DNA of 64,000 nt, from contig JAGWMZ010000004.1 in NCBI GenBank assembly GCA_028871475.1, positions 174,663-238,662 on the forward strand, read 5' to 3'. Below are positions 27,438 through 36,601 of this stretch, one piece after another. The notes beneath the pieces were generated by a model. The model searched no databases, was not told where the DNA came from, and worked only from the letters and a program-made list of their open reading frames with translations. Position 1 is the first letter of the stretch. The number at the start of each line of letters is the position of its first letter. The stretch comes from Sphingomonadales bacterium (GTDB lineage Bacteria; Pseudomonadota; Alphaproteobacteria; Sphingomonadales; Sphingomonadaceae). Both the position numbers and the translations under genes were made by a program.

Positions 27438-27626
27438 TCAGAAGTCCCAGGCGATGCCCTTGCGGGTGAAATCACCGTAGCGCGTGGGCGAGAGGCCTTC
27501 AGGGTCTTCGCTCGGCTCGGCCTGTGCGGGGGTGGGCGCGGGCTCATTGGTCCAGTGCGCCGGCTTGACGAAGGTGCCGGGGCGCTGGGTGGCGCGCGGC
27601 GCGGGCTTTTCGGGCGTTTGGGACAT
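27438..27626 (-). CDS. DUF1674 / SDHAF4-like small protein
   Basis: A 62-residue protein hidden in a longer antisense frame. The C-terminal motif (RYGDFTRKGIAWDF) is the diagnostic end of DUF1674, the family of succinate dehydrogenase assembly factor 4, which in mitochondria binds free flavinated SdhA and shields it. The rest is proline-rich and probably disordered. The ATG at 27626 is 66 nt from the divergent rsmB start. Assembly function in bacteria is inferred from the family. Confidence 0.82.
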   Translation of the reverse strand: MSQTPEKPAPRATQRPGTFVKPAHWTNEPAPTPAQAEPSEDPEGLSPTRYGDFTRKGIAWDF

Positions 27627-27692
27627 GATTGCCCAGATGCACCCTGCGCGCGGCGATTTCAATAGGGCGCCAATTGGTCTAGGGGCCATGCG

Positions 27693-28952
27693 ATGACTCA
27701 GAGCAAGGATCAGGAGCCGACCGGTTCCGCCGCCCGCCGCGCCGCGCTGCGCATGATGGATGCCGTGCTGCGCCGGGGCGAGACGCTGGACAATGCCGCT
27801 CATGCAGCGACGCAGGGCCTCAAGAGCCGCGAGGACAAGGCGCTGGCCCGCGCCTTGGCCAGCGAGGGGCTGCGCTGGCTGGGCGATCTTGATGCGCTGA
27901 TCGACAGTGCCACCAACCAGATCCTGCCCGAGGATGCCAAGCCGCGCGCGGTGCTGCGCCTGATGCTGGCGGGTTGGCTGCGGCTGGGCACGCCGCCCCA
28001 TGCGGTGGTGGCGACGGGGCTGGATCTGTTGCAGGGCGGGCCGCGCCGGCTGGCGCATGGTGTGTTTTCCACGCTGGTGAGGCGCGAGGTGACCCTGCCC
28101 GAGGCGCCGACCCTGCCCGAGCGCGCCGCCCAGCGCTGGGGCGCGGCGGGTGAGCGCATTGCCGCAGGCCTCGCCGTGCCGCCGCCGCTGGATTTGACGC
28201 TGCGCGATGCGGCGCAGACGCAGGAATGGGCGCAAAGGCTGGGCGGCGTCAGTCTGATGCCGGGCCATATGCGGCTGGCGCGGGGCCATGCGGTGGAAAC
28301 GCTTGACGGCTATGGTGAGGGCGCCTGGTGGGTGCAGGATCTGGCCGCCAGCATCCCGGCCCGGCTGATCGGCGCCCCTGCTGGGCAAGGCGGCGGTCGC
28401 GCGCTGGACCTTTGCGCGGCGCCTGGTGGCAAGACGATGCAACTGGCCGCCATGGGCTGGGATGTGACGGCGCTCGACCTTTCGCCCAAGCGTTTGAAAC
28501 TGGTGGACGACAATCTGGCGCGCACGGGGCTGCGCGCGCATTGCGTGCAGGGCGATGCACTGGTCTGGGAGCCGGAAGAGCGTTTCGACGCGATCCTGAT
28601 CGATGCGCCCTGCACTGCCACGGGCACGGCGCGGCGCCATCCCGATGTGCTGCACCGCATCGGTCCGCGCCAGATCGAGGAGATGGCCGGGATCCAGCAG
28701 CGCCTCATCGAGCGCGCGGCGCAATGGCTCAATCCCGGCGGCAGGCTGGTCTATGCCGTCTGTTCGCTCGAACGCGCGGAAGGCGCGGGGCAGGCGGCAG
28801 GCGTCACCGGCCTGATCGACGAGCCGGTGAGCGCCCAGGAACTGCCCGAGGGCATCGTACCCACCAGCGAAGGCTGGGTGCGCACCGATCCGGGCATGCT
28901 GCAGGAGGCCGGTGGGCTGGACGGGTTTTTTATGGCGCGCTGGCGCAAGTAA
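27693..28952 (+). CDS. rsmB: rRNA (cytosine-5) methyltransferase, RsmB/NOL1-NOP2 family
   Basis: SAM-dependent methyltransferase likely modifying C967 of 16S rRNA. The 419-residue protein has an N-terminal NusB-like helical domain (residues 10-140) and a Rossmann domain with LDLCAAPGGKTMQLA, the motif IV DAPCTATGT containing the release cysteine and the motif VI YAVCSLE with the catalytic cysteine. RsmB-like proteins with an NusB head match this layout. It diverges from the DUF1674 gene. Confidence 0.93.
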   Translation: MTQSKDQEPTGSAARRAALRMMDAVLRRGETLDNAAHAATQGLKSREDKALARALASEGLRWLGDLDALIDSATNQILPEDAKPRAVLRLMLAGWLRLGTPPHAVVATGLDLLQGGPRRLAHGVFSTLVRREVTLPEAPTLPERAAQRWGAAGERIAAGLAVPPPLDLTLRDAAQTQEWAQRLGGVSLMPGHMRLARGHAVETLDGYGEGAWWVQDLAASIPARLIGAPAGQGGGRALDLCAAPGGKTMQLAAMGWDVTALDLSPKRLKLVDDNLARTGLRAHCVQGDALVWEPEERFDAILIDAPCTATGTARRHPDVLHRIGPRQIEEMAGIQQRLIERAAQWLNPGGRLVYAVCSLERAEGAGQAAGVTGLIDEPVSAQELPEGIVPTSEGWVRTDPGMLQEAGGLDGFFMARWRK

Positions 28953-28956
28953 GCCG

Positions 28957-29628
28957 TCAGGCGTTCACGTCGGCATAATGGGCGGGCGGCTGGATCACTT
29001 CCATCCGCTCGGCCAGCAGGGGACGGAACGAGGGGCGGCTCTTGAACACCGAGTACCAGGCGCGCGCCTGTTCATGCCCGGACCAGTCGAGTCCGCCCAG
29101 ATAATCGGCCACGGACAATTGCGCGGCGGCGGCCAGATCGGCCAGACTCATGGTGGGGCCAGCCAGCCAGGGGCGGTTGTCGACCAGATAATCGATGTAA
29201 TAGAGATGCTCATGCGCCAGCTTCATCGCCTCGCGCAGCATCCGCGAATCGGGCGACTGGCGATAGACCAGTCGCTTCATCATCCGCTCCTGCAGCAGCG
29301 GGCCGGTGACATCGGCATAGAAATTCTCGTCGAACAGCGCGACAAGGCGGCGGATTTCGGCCCGCGTGGTGGCCGTGCCCGAAATCATCGGTACGCGGTC
29401 CTCGGTCTCTTCCAGATATTCGCAGATCGCCCGGCTGTCGCACAGGGTGATCCCCTTGTCCGGGTCGTGCATGGTGGGCGTGCGGGCGGCATGGTTCATC
29501 TGGGTGAAGCCCTCGCGCCGCTCCCACGGGTTTTCGCGCCACAATTCGTAAGGCACGCCTTTTTCGCTGAGCAGGAGGCGCACCTTGCGAGAGAAAGGGC
29601 AAAGAGGGAACTGATAGAGCTGCCACAT
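28957..29628 (-). CDS. Glutathione S-transferase family protein
   Basis: A 223-residue GST-fold protein. The N-terminal thioredoxin domain starts with YQFPLCPFSRKVRLLL, where CPFS replaces the usual serine/tyrosine, as in omega- and beta-like or lignin-type GSTs. CDSRAICEYLEE is the glutathione gamma-glutamyl-binding region, and an all-helical domain follows (about 90-220). Cysteine at the active site points to thiol-transferase or GSH-removing activity rather than conjugation; inferred. No clear partner nearby. Confidence 0.88.
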   Translation of the reverse strand: MWQLYQFPLCPFSRKVRLLLSEKGVPYELWRENPWERREGFTQMNHAARTPTMHDPDKGITLCDSRAICEYLEETEDRVPMISGTATTRAEIRRLVALFDENFYADVTGPLLQERMMKRLVYRQSPDSRMLREAMKLAHEHLYYIDYLVDNRPWLAGPTMSLADLAAAAQLSVADYLGGLDWSGHEQARAWYSVFKSRPSFRPLLAERMEVIQPPAHYADVNA

Positions 29629-29740
29629 GGGTCAATCCTTGCGCCCTCGGGCTGGCCTCGTCCACCCGCCATGGCGGTGTTCGCGCGCGATTTGGCGTGG
29701 AAAACTGCCCTTTATGCGGCAGCCCGATCCATCGCGCCCA

Positions 29741-30742
29741 TCAATCGTCATCCAGCTTCTTGTAGGTCGCGCGGATGTCGGCGGGAGGATCGGTATAGCC
29801 GGGCGCCAGCGGGCGGCCTTTTTGCAGGGCCCAGCGCTGTATCCAGTCCTCGCCTTTGGCCGAAGCGTAGGTGTCGGGCGTGTGATAGGCCGGGTCGCGC
29901 ATGGCGCGCGACAGCGAGACGGTTCTCAGCCCCGATTTGCGATAGAGGCGGGCCAGATCGCCGATCACATCGGCATTGAGCCGCGAGCCATGGAGCAGCG
30001 CGACGAGCGGAATGTCGCGCCCGAACACGCTGCGCGCGCTGGCGCGATACCAGTCGACCATGCGCGTGGTGTAATCAAGATAGGCGGCGCGGATATGGGC
30101 CTGAGCGGCCGTGTCATGGCGGGTCAGCGCGTCGTCATAGGGTTCGGAAAAGATCCAGTCCTGGCTGACCATGGTGACGGGCGCCACGCGGTAATGATGC
30201 GCGGCCAGAAAGCTGTCGACCTCATGCTTGTCGGCAAGGGTGGTGCCGGTTTCCAGATAGGGATGGCGGAACCACAGTGGCGCCCCCTTGGGCAGGCCCA
30301 TCACCTCTCGCACCAGCGGCTCCCCCTTGAGCACATCGGCCTCATAGGCCTTGACCGGAATGCGACTGGGCGATTCATGGCTATAGGTATGGTTGCCCAG
30401 CGCAAAGCCCGAGCGCACCCACAGGCGCAGCACCGGCACGATGCGTTTGGCGTCCAGATCCTCCAGCTTGCCCGCCACCACAAAGCCCGTGGCAGGCACG
30501 CGATAGCGTTTCAGCCCGGCCACCAGCTTGCGGTTGAGCGTCTCGACATAGGCATCGTCGCTGTCATTGAGGACGATGCCGGGCAGATCATCGAAGGTGA
30601 GGGCGATCTGCCCCCGCGGCGCGCGTGGCGGCAGTTTCCGGTGAAAGGATGATGCCGTGGCGGGTGTCGCCAGCAGCAGCGATGCGGCGGCAATGGTGAG
30701 GGCGAGGCGTAGCATGCGCGAGACGGGGGAGGTCTGGATCAT
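29741..30742 (-). CDS. Polysaccharide deacetylase-family protein
   Basis: A 333-residue CE4 (NodB-homology) protein with a signal peptide (LALTIAAASLLLATPATAS). Motif 1 is ALTFDDLPG with the catalytic and metal aspartates, motif 2 is GNHTYSH with two metal histidines, and motif 3 is WFRHPYLETG. Acts in the periplasm on an acetylated glycan. It is the last gene of the 14-kb polysaccharide operon, separated by 109 nt from the glycosyltransferase gene before it, so it may have its own promoter. The start MIQTSPVS is preferred, but MLRLALTI also fits. Confidence 0.85.
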   Translation of the reverse strand: MIQTSPVSRMLRLALTIAAASLLLATPATASSFHRKLPPRAPRGQIALTFDDLPGIVLNDSDDAYVETLNRKLVAGLKRYRVPATGFVVAGKLEDLDAKRIVPVLRLWVRSGFALGNHTYSHESPSRIPVKAYEADVLKGEPLVREVMGLPKGAPLWFRHPYLETGTTLADKHEVDSFLAAHHYRVAPVTMVSQDWIFSEPYDDALTRHDTAAQAHIRAAYLDYTTRMVDWYRASARSVFGRDIPLVALLHGSRLNADVIGDLARLYRKSGLRTVSLSRAMRDPAYHTPDTYASAKGEDWIQRWALQKGRPLAPGYTDPPADIRATYKKLDDD

Positions 30743-30851
30743 GCGCCCAGCATACCGCATTTGCGAAGGAGTGCATCGTCTCTTTTGCAGGACATGGCTG
30801 GATGCCCACACAATTGTGAGCGCAATCACGTCCCTCGCCACTGCGATCGGT

Positions 30852-32138
30852 TCAGGCCCTTGCGGTTTCGTCGCGCCAGTCGCGCCACGCCGCCGCCATG
30901 GTCTGGACCGCCAGCAGGGACGGGATCAGCAACGTGCCTAGAGGGCGCAGGAACATGCCAAGACCGATGCCGCGGTCAACCAGCACCGTATGCCCGGCAA
31001 GAAAACTTTCCTGCGCCATGGAAAGCACATTGCTCAGCACCAGATCGCCCGGAATGCTCAGCACATAGCACAGGATAATGGCGATAGGACGCAGTCGGCC
31101 TTCCCAGCGCTCCATCAGCACGAAGAACAGCATGAGGCAGGGGGTATAACCGCCGGCCTCGGAACTGATGAGGGCAAAAGACAGGCCCAGCATGGTGGCG
31201 CGATAGGGCGGCACCAGATGCGGGCGCAGCCATGCCGCCACAGCGCCCAGCAGGATGGTGGCTTGCGCGGTATGCAGAATGGCCGGCAGAATGATCGCGC
31301 CCCAGTCCATCACGCGTGACCCCAGCAGGACGATGATGGGAAAGCTGGTCCCGGTCAGCAATTTGGTCAGCGGCAGATAGGTGGCCGGATACCACACGTC
31401 GAGCACGCCCGCCGGGCTGTCGGCGCTGGCGAATTCGCGGATGTTGCGGATGATCTCGCCCGGCGTGCCCAGCCCCAGGGCGGCATAGCTGGCCAGATAG
31501 ACCGCCACCGTGGCGATGGCGGCGCCTTCGGTCCAGCGCCAGCGGCGGCGCAGCAACTGCGCGGCCAGCGCGGCCACGATATAGACCTTGAGGTTGATGG
31601 CGACGGCCAGCGCCAGCCAGCGCAGCCTTGCCCGGTGCACCAGAGGGCCGAAGGCCAGCACCACGCAGGCCAGTGCGACAAGGATGAGGTTCCCCCGGTC
31701 CAGCCCGAAGAGCAGCGGCATGCCCAGCGCAAAGCACAGGCTGCGCGGCACGGCGGTGCGTCGGTCAACCTTCACGAAGCTGAGCGAGACAAGCACCACA
31801 TCCAGCACGTAAAACGCGTGGATCGCCACCACGCCCAGCCAGTCGCACAGCCGTACCTCGGGCCCGGCGGCGGGCGTCACATAGCAATGCGACAGGCCCA
31901 TCAAGCGCAGGATGACAAAACTGACCGGCGGATAGATCGAGGCCCAGCTGTCATAGATGCCGCGGTCATGCGCCCACCATGCGGTGTTGAACCAGTCCAT
32001 CCATGTATCGCTCGATTCATAGAAGAATGGCTCGGGCAGATAGCCCTTCATCGCAAAGAACAGCGCCGCGCGCAGTGCCATCAGCACGATGATGCCCGCC
32101 AGGCACCACTCTGCCATCAGCCCCCGGGGGCGGGTCAT
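30852..32138 (-). CDS. Polytopic membrane glycosyltransferase (GT87/DUF2029-like)
   Basis: A 428-residue integral membrane protein with about ten hydrophobic helices. An early periplasmic loop with charged and aromatic residues (ESSDTWMDWFNTAWWAHDRGIYDSW) resembles the GT-C acceptor site with its aspartates. The GT87 family uses polyprenyl-phosphate sugars on the periplasmic side. Its ATG overlaps the gtrA stop (ATGA), forming a GtrB-GtrA-membrane transferase triad like the O-antigen side-branch cassettes. The transferred sugar is unknown. Confidence 0.78.
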   Translation of the reverse strand: MTRPRGLMAEWCLAGIIVLMALRAALFFAMKGYLPEPFFYESSDTWMDWFNTAWWAHDRGIYDSWASIYPPVSFVILRLMGLSHCYVTPAAGPEVRLCDWLGVVAIHAFYVLDVVLVSLSFVKVDRRTAVPRSLCFALGMPLLFGLDRGNLILVALACVVLAFGPLVHRARLRWLALAVAINLKVYIVAALAAQLLRRRWRWTEGAAIATVAVYLASYAALGLGTPGEIIRNIREFASADSPAGVLDVWYPATYLPLTKLLTGTSFPIIVLLGSRVMDWGAIILPAILHTAQATILLGAVAAWLRPHLVPPYRATMLGLSFALISSEAGGYTPCLMLFFVLMERWEGRLRPIAIILCYVLSIPGDLVLSNVLSMAQESFLAGHTVLVDRGIGLGMFLRPLGTLLIPSLLAVQTMAAAWRDWRDETARA

Positions 32139-32515
32139 GCCGATGCCCGCCGGAAGACGAGGTGCCGTAGCACCAGATAGTTGAGCGCCACCACGCCCAG
32201 AGTGGTCACCGCGCCCGCCAGATAAGGGTCGGCGAGAAAGCGCGAGGCCAGTTTCAATCCGCCAAGATTGATGAGGTAATTGGCGCCATAGGAAAGAACA
32301 AAACGCAGCTTGGCCGGGCCCGCATCGGTAAAGACATGGCGCGAATAGGTGACGTAGTTGAACGCCGTGCCCAGCACATAGCCGATGGCCTGCGCGACAT
32401 AGCGATCCAGCCCCAGCCAGATGAGGCCGGCGTAAAGCCCATAGCCGAAGGCGGTGTTGACCAGCCCGGCCACGCCATAGCGGATGATCTCACGCAGGCG
32501 CGTGCGGCTGATCAC
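32135..32515 (-). CDS. gtrA: GtrA-family membrane protein
   Basis: A 126-residue protein with four predicted membrane helices, typical of GtrA flippase-like proteins that move polyprenyl-phosphate-linked sugars to the periplasm: RYGVAGLVNTAFGYGLYAGL, QAIGYVLGTAFNYVTYSRHVF and a C-terminal ALNYLVLRHLVFR. Start is GTG, 1 nt after the stop of the glycosyltransferase gene before it. It sits between its cognate GT2 and the membrane glycosyltransferase, the order of gtrB-gtrA-gtrX cassettes. Confidence 0.92.
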   Translation of the reverse strand: MISRTRLREIIRYGVAGLVNTAFGYGLYAGLIWLGLDRYVAQAIGYVLGTAFNYVTYSRHVFTDAGPAKLRFVLSYGANYLINLGGLKLASRFLADPYLAGAVTTLGVVALNYLVLRHLVFRRASA

Positions 32516-32516
32516 G

Positions 32517-33470
32517 TCACACGTCCTGCGGCATGTTCACCGTCTCGCGTTCCAGCACGAGGGGCGTGCCGCGCGTGCGTTCCGAAATCTGGCGGATATG
32601 GTCGCCCATCAGGCCCAGAAAGCCGAACATCAGCGAGACCTGCGCCTGAAACACCGCCCCGATCAGCCAGGGCGCAATGGGCCGCCCGGTGACAAAGGCC
32701 ACCGCCGCGCCCAGCAACAGCCCCAGAGTGACCAGCACTCCGACCACACCCAGGTAAAGCGGCACGCGCAGCAGGCGTTTTGAGGAGCTGGTCAACCCGG
32801 CTACGGCAAAGTCGAGCAGGGTGAAGAAATTGTTCTTCGATTTGCCCGCCGCGCGTGGTGGGCGCTGATAGGGAATGGTTTCCAGTGGAAAGCCCGTTTC
32901 GACCAGCAAGGCGCGATAGAAAGGCTCCGGCTCGTTGAGCGCCTTGATCGCATCGACCACGCGGCGGCTGTAAAGGCCAAACCCGGTCGCATGGGGAATG
33001 GTCTGGTAGTCGCCGAAATTCTTCGCCAGCCAATAGGACAGGCCCCGGATCGCGGAGAGCACCAGTCCCGATTGCTCCGCCTCGCGCACGCCCAGCACGA
33101 TATCCACCCCTGCCTGCCAGCGGGCGACGAAATGGGGCAGCAGCTCGGGCGAATCCTGAAAATCGGCGCACATGCCGATCACCGCCCGCCCTCTTGCGCG
33201 ATAGATGCCATGGGTGGGCGAGCGCATCTGGCCGAAATTGCGCGTGTTGGCGATGAGGCGAATGCGCTGGTCCCCCGCGCAGAGCGCCTTGATCACCCCC
33301 ACCGTGCCATCGGTGGAGGCATTGTCGATGAAGATGATGTCGAAGCTGATGCCCAGTGGCTCAAGCTGTTCGATCACCGCGCGGGCGATCGGCCCTGCGT
33401 TCATCTCCTCATTGTAGCAGGGGATGACGACCGAGACGTCCGGCACCGCTGCGTCGCCTGCCTTGCTCAT
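32517..33470 (-). CDS. GtrB-like GT2 glycosyltransferase (polyprenyl-phosphate sugar synthase)
   Basis: A 317-residue protein: a GT2 domain (DVSVVIPCYNEE, the DNASTDGT loop, GMCADFQDSPELL with DxD-like acidic residues), then two C-terminal membrane helices (YLGVVGVLVTLGLLLGAAVAFV and WLIGAVFQAQVSLMFGFLGLMG). This matches GtrB/DPM-type enzymes that load a sugar onto polyprenyl phosphate at the cytosolic face. The ATG at 33470 overlaps the stop of the upstream chain-length gene by 4 nt. The donor sugar is not certain. Confidence 0.9.
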   Translation of the reverse strand: MSKAGDAAVPDVSVVIPCYNEEMNAGPIARAVIEQLEPLGISFDIIFIDNASTDGTVGVIKALCAGDQRIRLIANTRNFGQMRSPTHGIYRARGRAVIGMCADFQDSPELLPHFVARWQAGVDIVLGVREAEQSGLVLSAIRGLSYWLAKNFGDYQTIPHATGFGLYSRRVVDAIKALNEPEPFYRALLVETGFPLETIPYQRPPRAAGKSKNNFFTLLDFAVAGLTSSSKRLLRVPLYLGVVGVLVTLGLLLGAAVAFVTGRPIAPWLIGAVFQAQVSLMFGFLGLMGDHIRQISERTRGTPLVLERETVNMPQDV

Positions 33471-34588
33471 GCCGCCTGCCTTTGTGCGGACAGGGGCGGG
33501 CGTAGCCAATAGAATTCCACAGCCGCGCCCGCGCCCAGCACCACAATCAGCAGGCCCAGCGCCCAGAAATTATACTGGCGGTCCGGGTCGAGATAGGGTT
33601 GTTCCAGCACGCGAATGTTGACCGTGGCCACCAGCCCCTCGGCCAGCGTGCCCTCAAGGTTGCGCTTGGTGGTGTCATACATCATCTGCGCCAGTTCCAG
33701 CTCGCGGCGCAGCGCCAGCCCCTTGCTGCTCTGCGCCACCACGCGCCCCACCGAGCCATTGGCATCCGAGGAGGTGGAGCGCGCCTGCGCCGCGCGGGCC
33801 TGCAAGGCCTGCAATTCGGCCTGCGCCTTCATCACCTGAAAATTGCTGTCGGTGGCAAAGCGGCGCAGACCCTGCAATTCGGCCTGCTTGGCCGCGATCA
33901 TGTCGTCGATGGCCGGGGCGCGGGCCGTCACCTGCAAGGCATTGGTCAAAGGATCGCCGCTGCCGGTTTTCAGGCGATAGGCGTCATAGGCGGCCTGCGC
34001 CTTGTCGAGCCGCTCGCCCGCCTGCGCCAGCACCTGTTCCAGCGCCTTTTCACGAATCTCGTTCTGGTTGCGGTTGACCACCGCCATCTGCGCGCGGATC
34101 GCATCGGCATAGGCCCCTGCCAGATCGAGCGCCAGCTTCGCGTCATGCTGCTTGGTGTCGACCTCGATGATGCCGCCGCGCAGCGATCTGGCATCGACCT
34201 CCCGTTCCAGCCAGCGCAAGGTGGCCTGTTCGCCCTTGCCAAGGCGCGCGGGCAGGTTCAGCCGCTTTGACACCTGCTGACGCACATAGACGCTGCGGGC
34301 CACCTGCAGGCTCGATTCGATCAGCGTCTGGGTCGATGTCGCCCCGCCCGAACCCAGCATCGCCAGCGCGCCCAGCCCGCCGCCATTCGAGGCCGGATTG
34401 ACCCCCAGTGTGGACGGATCGACGGGCGTCAGCGTGACCGCTGCGCGGTAAGGCACCGGCCACACCGACAGACCCGCCAGCGCGCCTGCCACCACCAGCA
34501 CCGTGATGCGCCGCCTGGCGGCATGGGCAAGCCACGGGTGCCGCGCGATGCTACCCACAATGCCATGGCCCTTGCGGCCGGCCATCAC
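33467..34588 (-). CDS. KpsE/Wzz-like capsule export inner-membrane protein
   Basis: A 373-residue polysaccharide co-polymerase/export protein. It has one membrane helix near each end (ITVLVVAGALAGLSVWPVPY and ALGLLIVVLGAGAAVEFYWL) with a large periplasmic coiled-coil domain (about 130-310) rich in alanine, glutamine and arginine. No C-terminal tyrosine-kinase domain. It partners the SLBB exporter upstream (4-nt overlap) and the downstream GT2 gene (4-nt overlap). ABC-transporter genes (KpsM/KpsT) are absent from this window. Confidence 0.84.
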   Translation of the reverse strand: MMAGRKGHGIVGSIARHPWLAHAARRRITVLVVAGALAGLSVWPVPYRAAVTLTPVDPSTLGVNPASNGGGLGALAMLGSGGATSTQTLIESSLQVARSVYVRQQVSKRLNLPARLGKGEQATLRWLEREVDARSLRGGIIEVDTKQHDAKLALDLAGAYADAIRAQMAVVNRNQNEIREKALEQVLAQAGERLDKAQAAYDAYRLKTGSGDPLTNALQVTARAPAIDDMIAAKQAELQGLRRFATDSNFQVMKAQAELQALQARAAQARSTSSDANGSVGRVVAQSSKGLALRRELELAQMMYDTTKRNLEGTLAEGLVATVNIRVLEQPYLDPDRQYNFWALGLLIVVLGAGAAVEFYWLRPPLSAQRQAA

Positions 34589-36531
34589 AGCGCCGCCACC
34601 GCGACAGCGGCACTCAGCCCGGCCGAGAACACGGCCTGGGTCACATCGCGGATCCTGGCCCAGACTGTGGAAGGCATGGTGCGCACCGGCACGAAGATCA
34701 TGTCGCCCGGCTGCACCGTCAGTCGCATCGCCCCCTTCTTGTGCGAGATGACATCGCCATTGGCGCGCACCACGAAAATCGCCCCTTTGTCTGCCAGCCG
34801 CTGCGTGCCGCCCGCACGGTCGATGTAATCCTTCACCGTATGGGGGGGCTCGCCCAGCAGCGAGAAGGAGGCCGGCCGATAGACCGCGCCGAACACACCT
34901 ACCGTGTCGATCAGGGCGGGCACCACAATGCGGTCGTTGTTTTCCAGTGTCATGTCGCCGGGCAGGCTACGCGCATTGACCGGCAGGTTCATCACCAGGC
35001 GGCCATCGGGCTCGGTCTGGCGCAGGCGCTGGACAAGCTGGTGTACGCCATCGGCCGCGCTGTTGCCGTCCTTGCCGCCCCCGCTGGCCAGCGCCGTTGC
35101 GACCAGCGAGGTCTCCATCTGGTCAAGCGCTTCCTGATAGCTGGCGCGCTGCTGTTCGCGCACCGACAGGCGGGTGAGTTTGGTGCCATAGGGATAGGCC
35201 TTGCTGGTCAGCCCGCCCGCCATATCGAGCACTTTTGACAGCGGCGTTCCGGCGGGCACGAAATAGTTGCCCGGCCGTTCCACCTCGCCTTCCAGCCGCA
35301 CCAGCACCGATTGATGTTCCATGGGCCGGGCCAGCGAACCCTTGTTGGCGATTTGCAGAATGTCGCCGCCCTGCACCGGGGTCGTTGCCAGTGCCGCGCG
35401 GTCGAGCGCGCGGCTGCCCACCGTATCCTTGTCGGAGAGGCGATAGAGAATGCCGCGTCCATCGTCGGCCAGTTGCGAAGGGCCCCCGGCATCGGCGAGC
35501 ACCTGCTCCAGTGTCTCGCCGGGCCGCGCTTCGTAGATGGCTTCCTCATTCACGCTGCCAATCACCGCCACCTGCGGCCCGACCGGCGGGATGAAGAGCA
35601 CATCCTCATTCTGCAGCACCGTATCGCCCGTGCGATTGCCGTGGCGGATCACATCGTAAAGATCGAAGTCGCGCAGTTCCTGCCCATTGCGATAGAGCTT
35701 CACGCTGCGGAAGGAGCCGCCTGCATTGGGGCCGCCCGCCGCCAGCACCGCATTGAGCAGCGTCGACAGGCTGGAGACGGTATAGACCCCCGGTTTCTGG
35801 GCAAAGCCGGTGACATAGACCCGTACCCCGCGCAGCCGCTGAATGCTCACCGTCACGTCGAAACCGCGATATTGCGTGCCGATGGCCGCCGCGATCCGCG
35901 CCTTGAGGTCGCGGTAATGCACCCCCGCCAGATCCACCGCGCCGACATGGGGCAGGAAGATCCGACCATCCCGACCCACCTCGAATTCCGCGCTGCCCTC
36001 GACCGATCCGGTCATGGCAACGGCAATCACATCGCCCACATTGATGGCATAATCGGGCGGGATGGCGGTGGTGGCGGGCACCAGATAATCATGCCCGCCC
36101 GGCACCAGCAGATTGGCGCCAAAGCGGTGGATGGGCCGCCCGGTGAGCTGCTGGAGATAGGTCTCGAACTCGCCCGGCTTGGTGATGTCGGGGCTTCTCG
36201 CCGCCATCAGGGCATTGGCGGTCATGTCGGGTTGATCGACGGTGGGGCGCGCCGCGCTGGTGGGCACCTGCTTCTGGTCGAAACCGGGGCCGACGGGGGC
36301 GGCGCTGGCCGCCGGCGCGACCGACATGCCCGCCGCCGCATTGCCTGTTGTTCCCGAGGATGCGCTGCCTTGCGCCGGGTCGGTCTGGGCGCTGACCATC
36401 GCGGGCGTGCCCAGTGTCGCCAGCATTGCCAGAGTTCCCATCGCCCATGGCACGGCCACCGCCCACAGGACCGCGCGGCGCCGGCGCGCCTTGGCCAGCT
36501 TGCTCAGCCCCTGGGTCTCTGCCTGCTTCAT
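34585..36531 (-). CDS. Polysaccharide export outer-membrane protein with four SLBB domains
   Basis: A 648-residue Wza/KpsD-like protein. It starts at MKQAETQG with a basic region and a hydrophobic segment (about 19-47), then an Ala-rich linker, the poly-export domain (about 150-225; DYAINVGDVIAV, GRDGRIFLPHVG) and four SLBB repeats (about 235-275, 318-355, 408-448, 565-605). A further hydrophobic tail (VFSAGLSAAVAVAAL) ends it. No typical lipobox cysteine is seen. It overlaps the KpsE-like gene. Exports the glycan through the outer membrane. Confidence 0.87.
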   Translation of the reverse strand: MKQAETQGLSKLAKARRRRAVLWAVAVPWAMGTLAMLATLGTPAMVSAQTDPAQGSASSGTTGNAAAGMSVAPAASAAPVGPGFDQKQVPTSAARPTVDQPDMTANALMAARSPDITKPGEFETYLQQLTGRPIHRFGANLLVPGGHDYLVPATTAIPPDYAINVGDVIAVAMTGSVEGSAEFEVGRDGRIFLPHVGAVDLAGVHYRDLKARIAAAIGTQYRGFDVTVSIQRLRGVRVYVTGFAQKPGVYTVSSLSTLLNAVLAAGGPNAGGSFRSVKLYRNGQELRDFDLYDVIRHGNRTGDTVLQNEDVLFIPPVGPQVAVIGSVNEEAIYEARPGETLEQVLADAGGPSQLADDGRGILYRLSDKDTVGSRALDRAALATTPVQGGDILQIANKGSLARPMEHQSVLVRLEGEVERPGNYFVPAGTPLSKVLDMAGGLTSKAYPYGTKLTRLSVREQQRASYQEALDQMETSLVATALASGGGKDGNSAADGVHQLVQRLRQTEPDGRLVMNLPVNARSLPGDMTLENNDRIVVPALIDTVGVFGAVYRPASFSLLGEPPHTVKDYIDRAGGTQRLADKGAIFVVRANGDVISHKKGAMRLTVQPGDMIFVPVRTMPSTVWARIRDVTQAVFSAGLSAAVAVAAL

Positions 36532-36601
36532 CCCGTGATTGTCCCTGCGCAAAGCGTGTCGTCCTGACATCGAGTTCCGAAAAAGTTTTTGGGCGGCCAG
36601 C

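Noticed and set aside
27438..28724. Whole 428-codon minus frame
   Set aside because: Only its last 62 codons (DUF1674) are real; the rest is antisense to rsmB.
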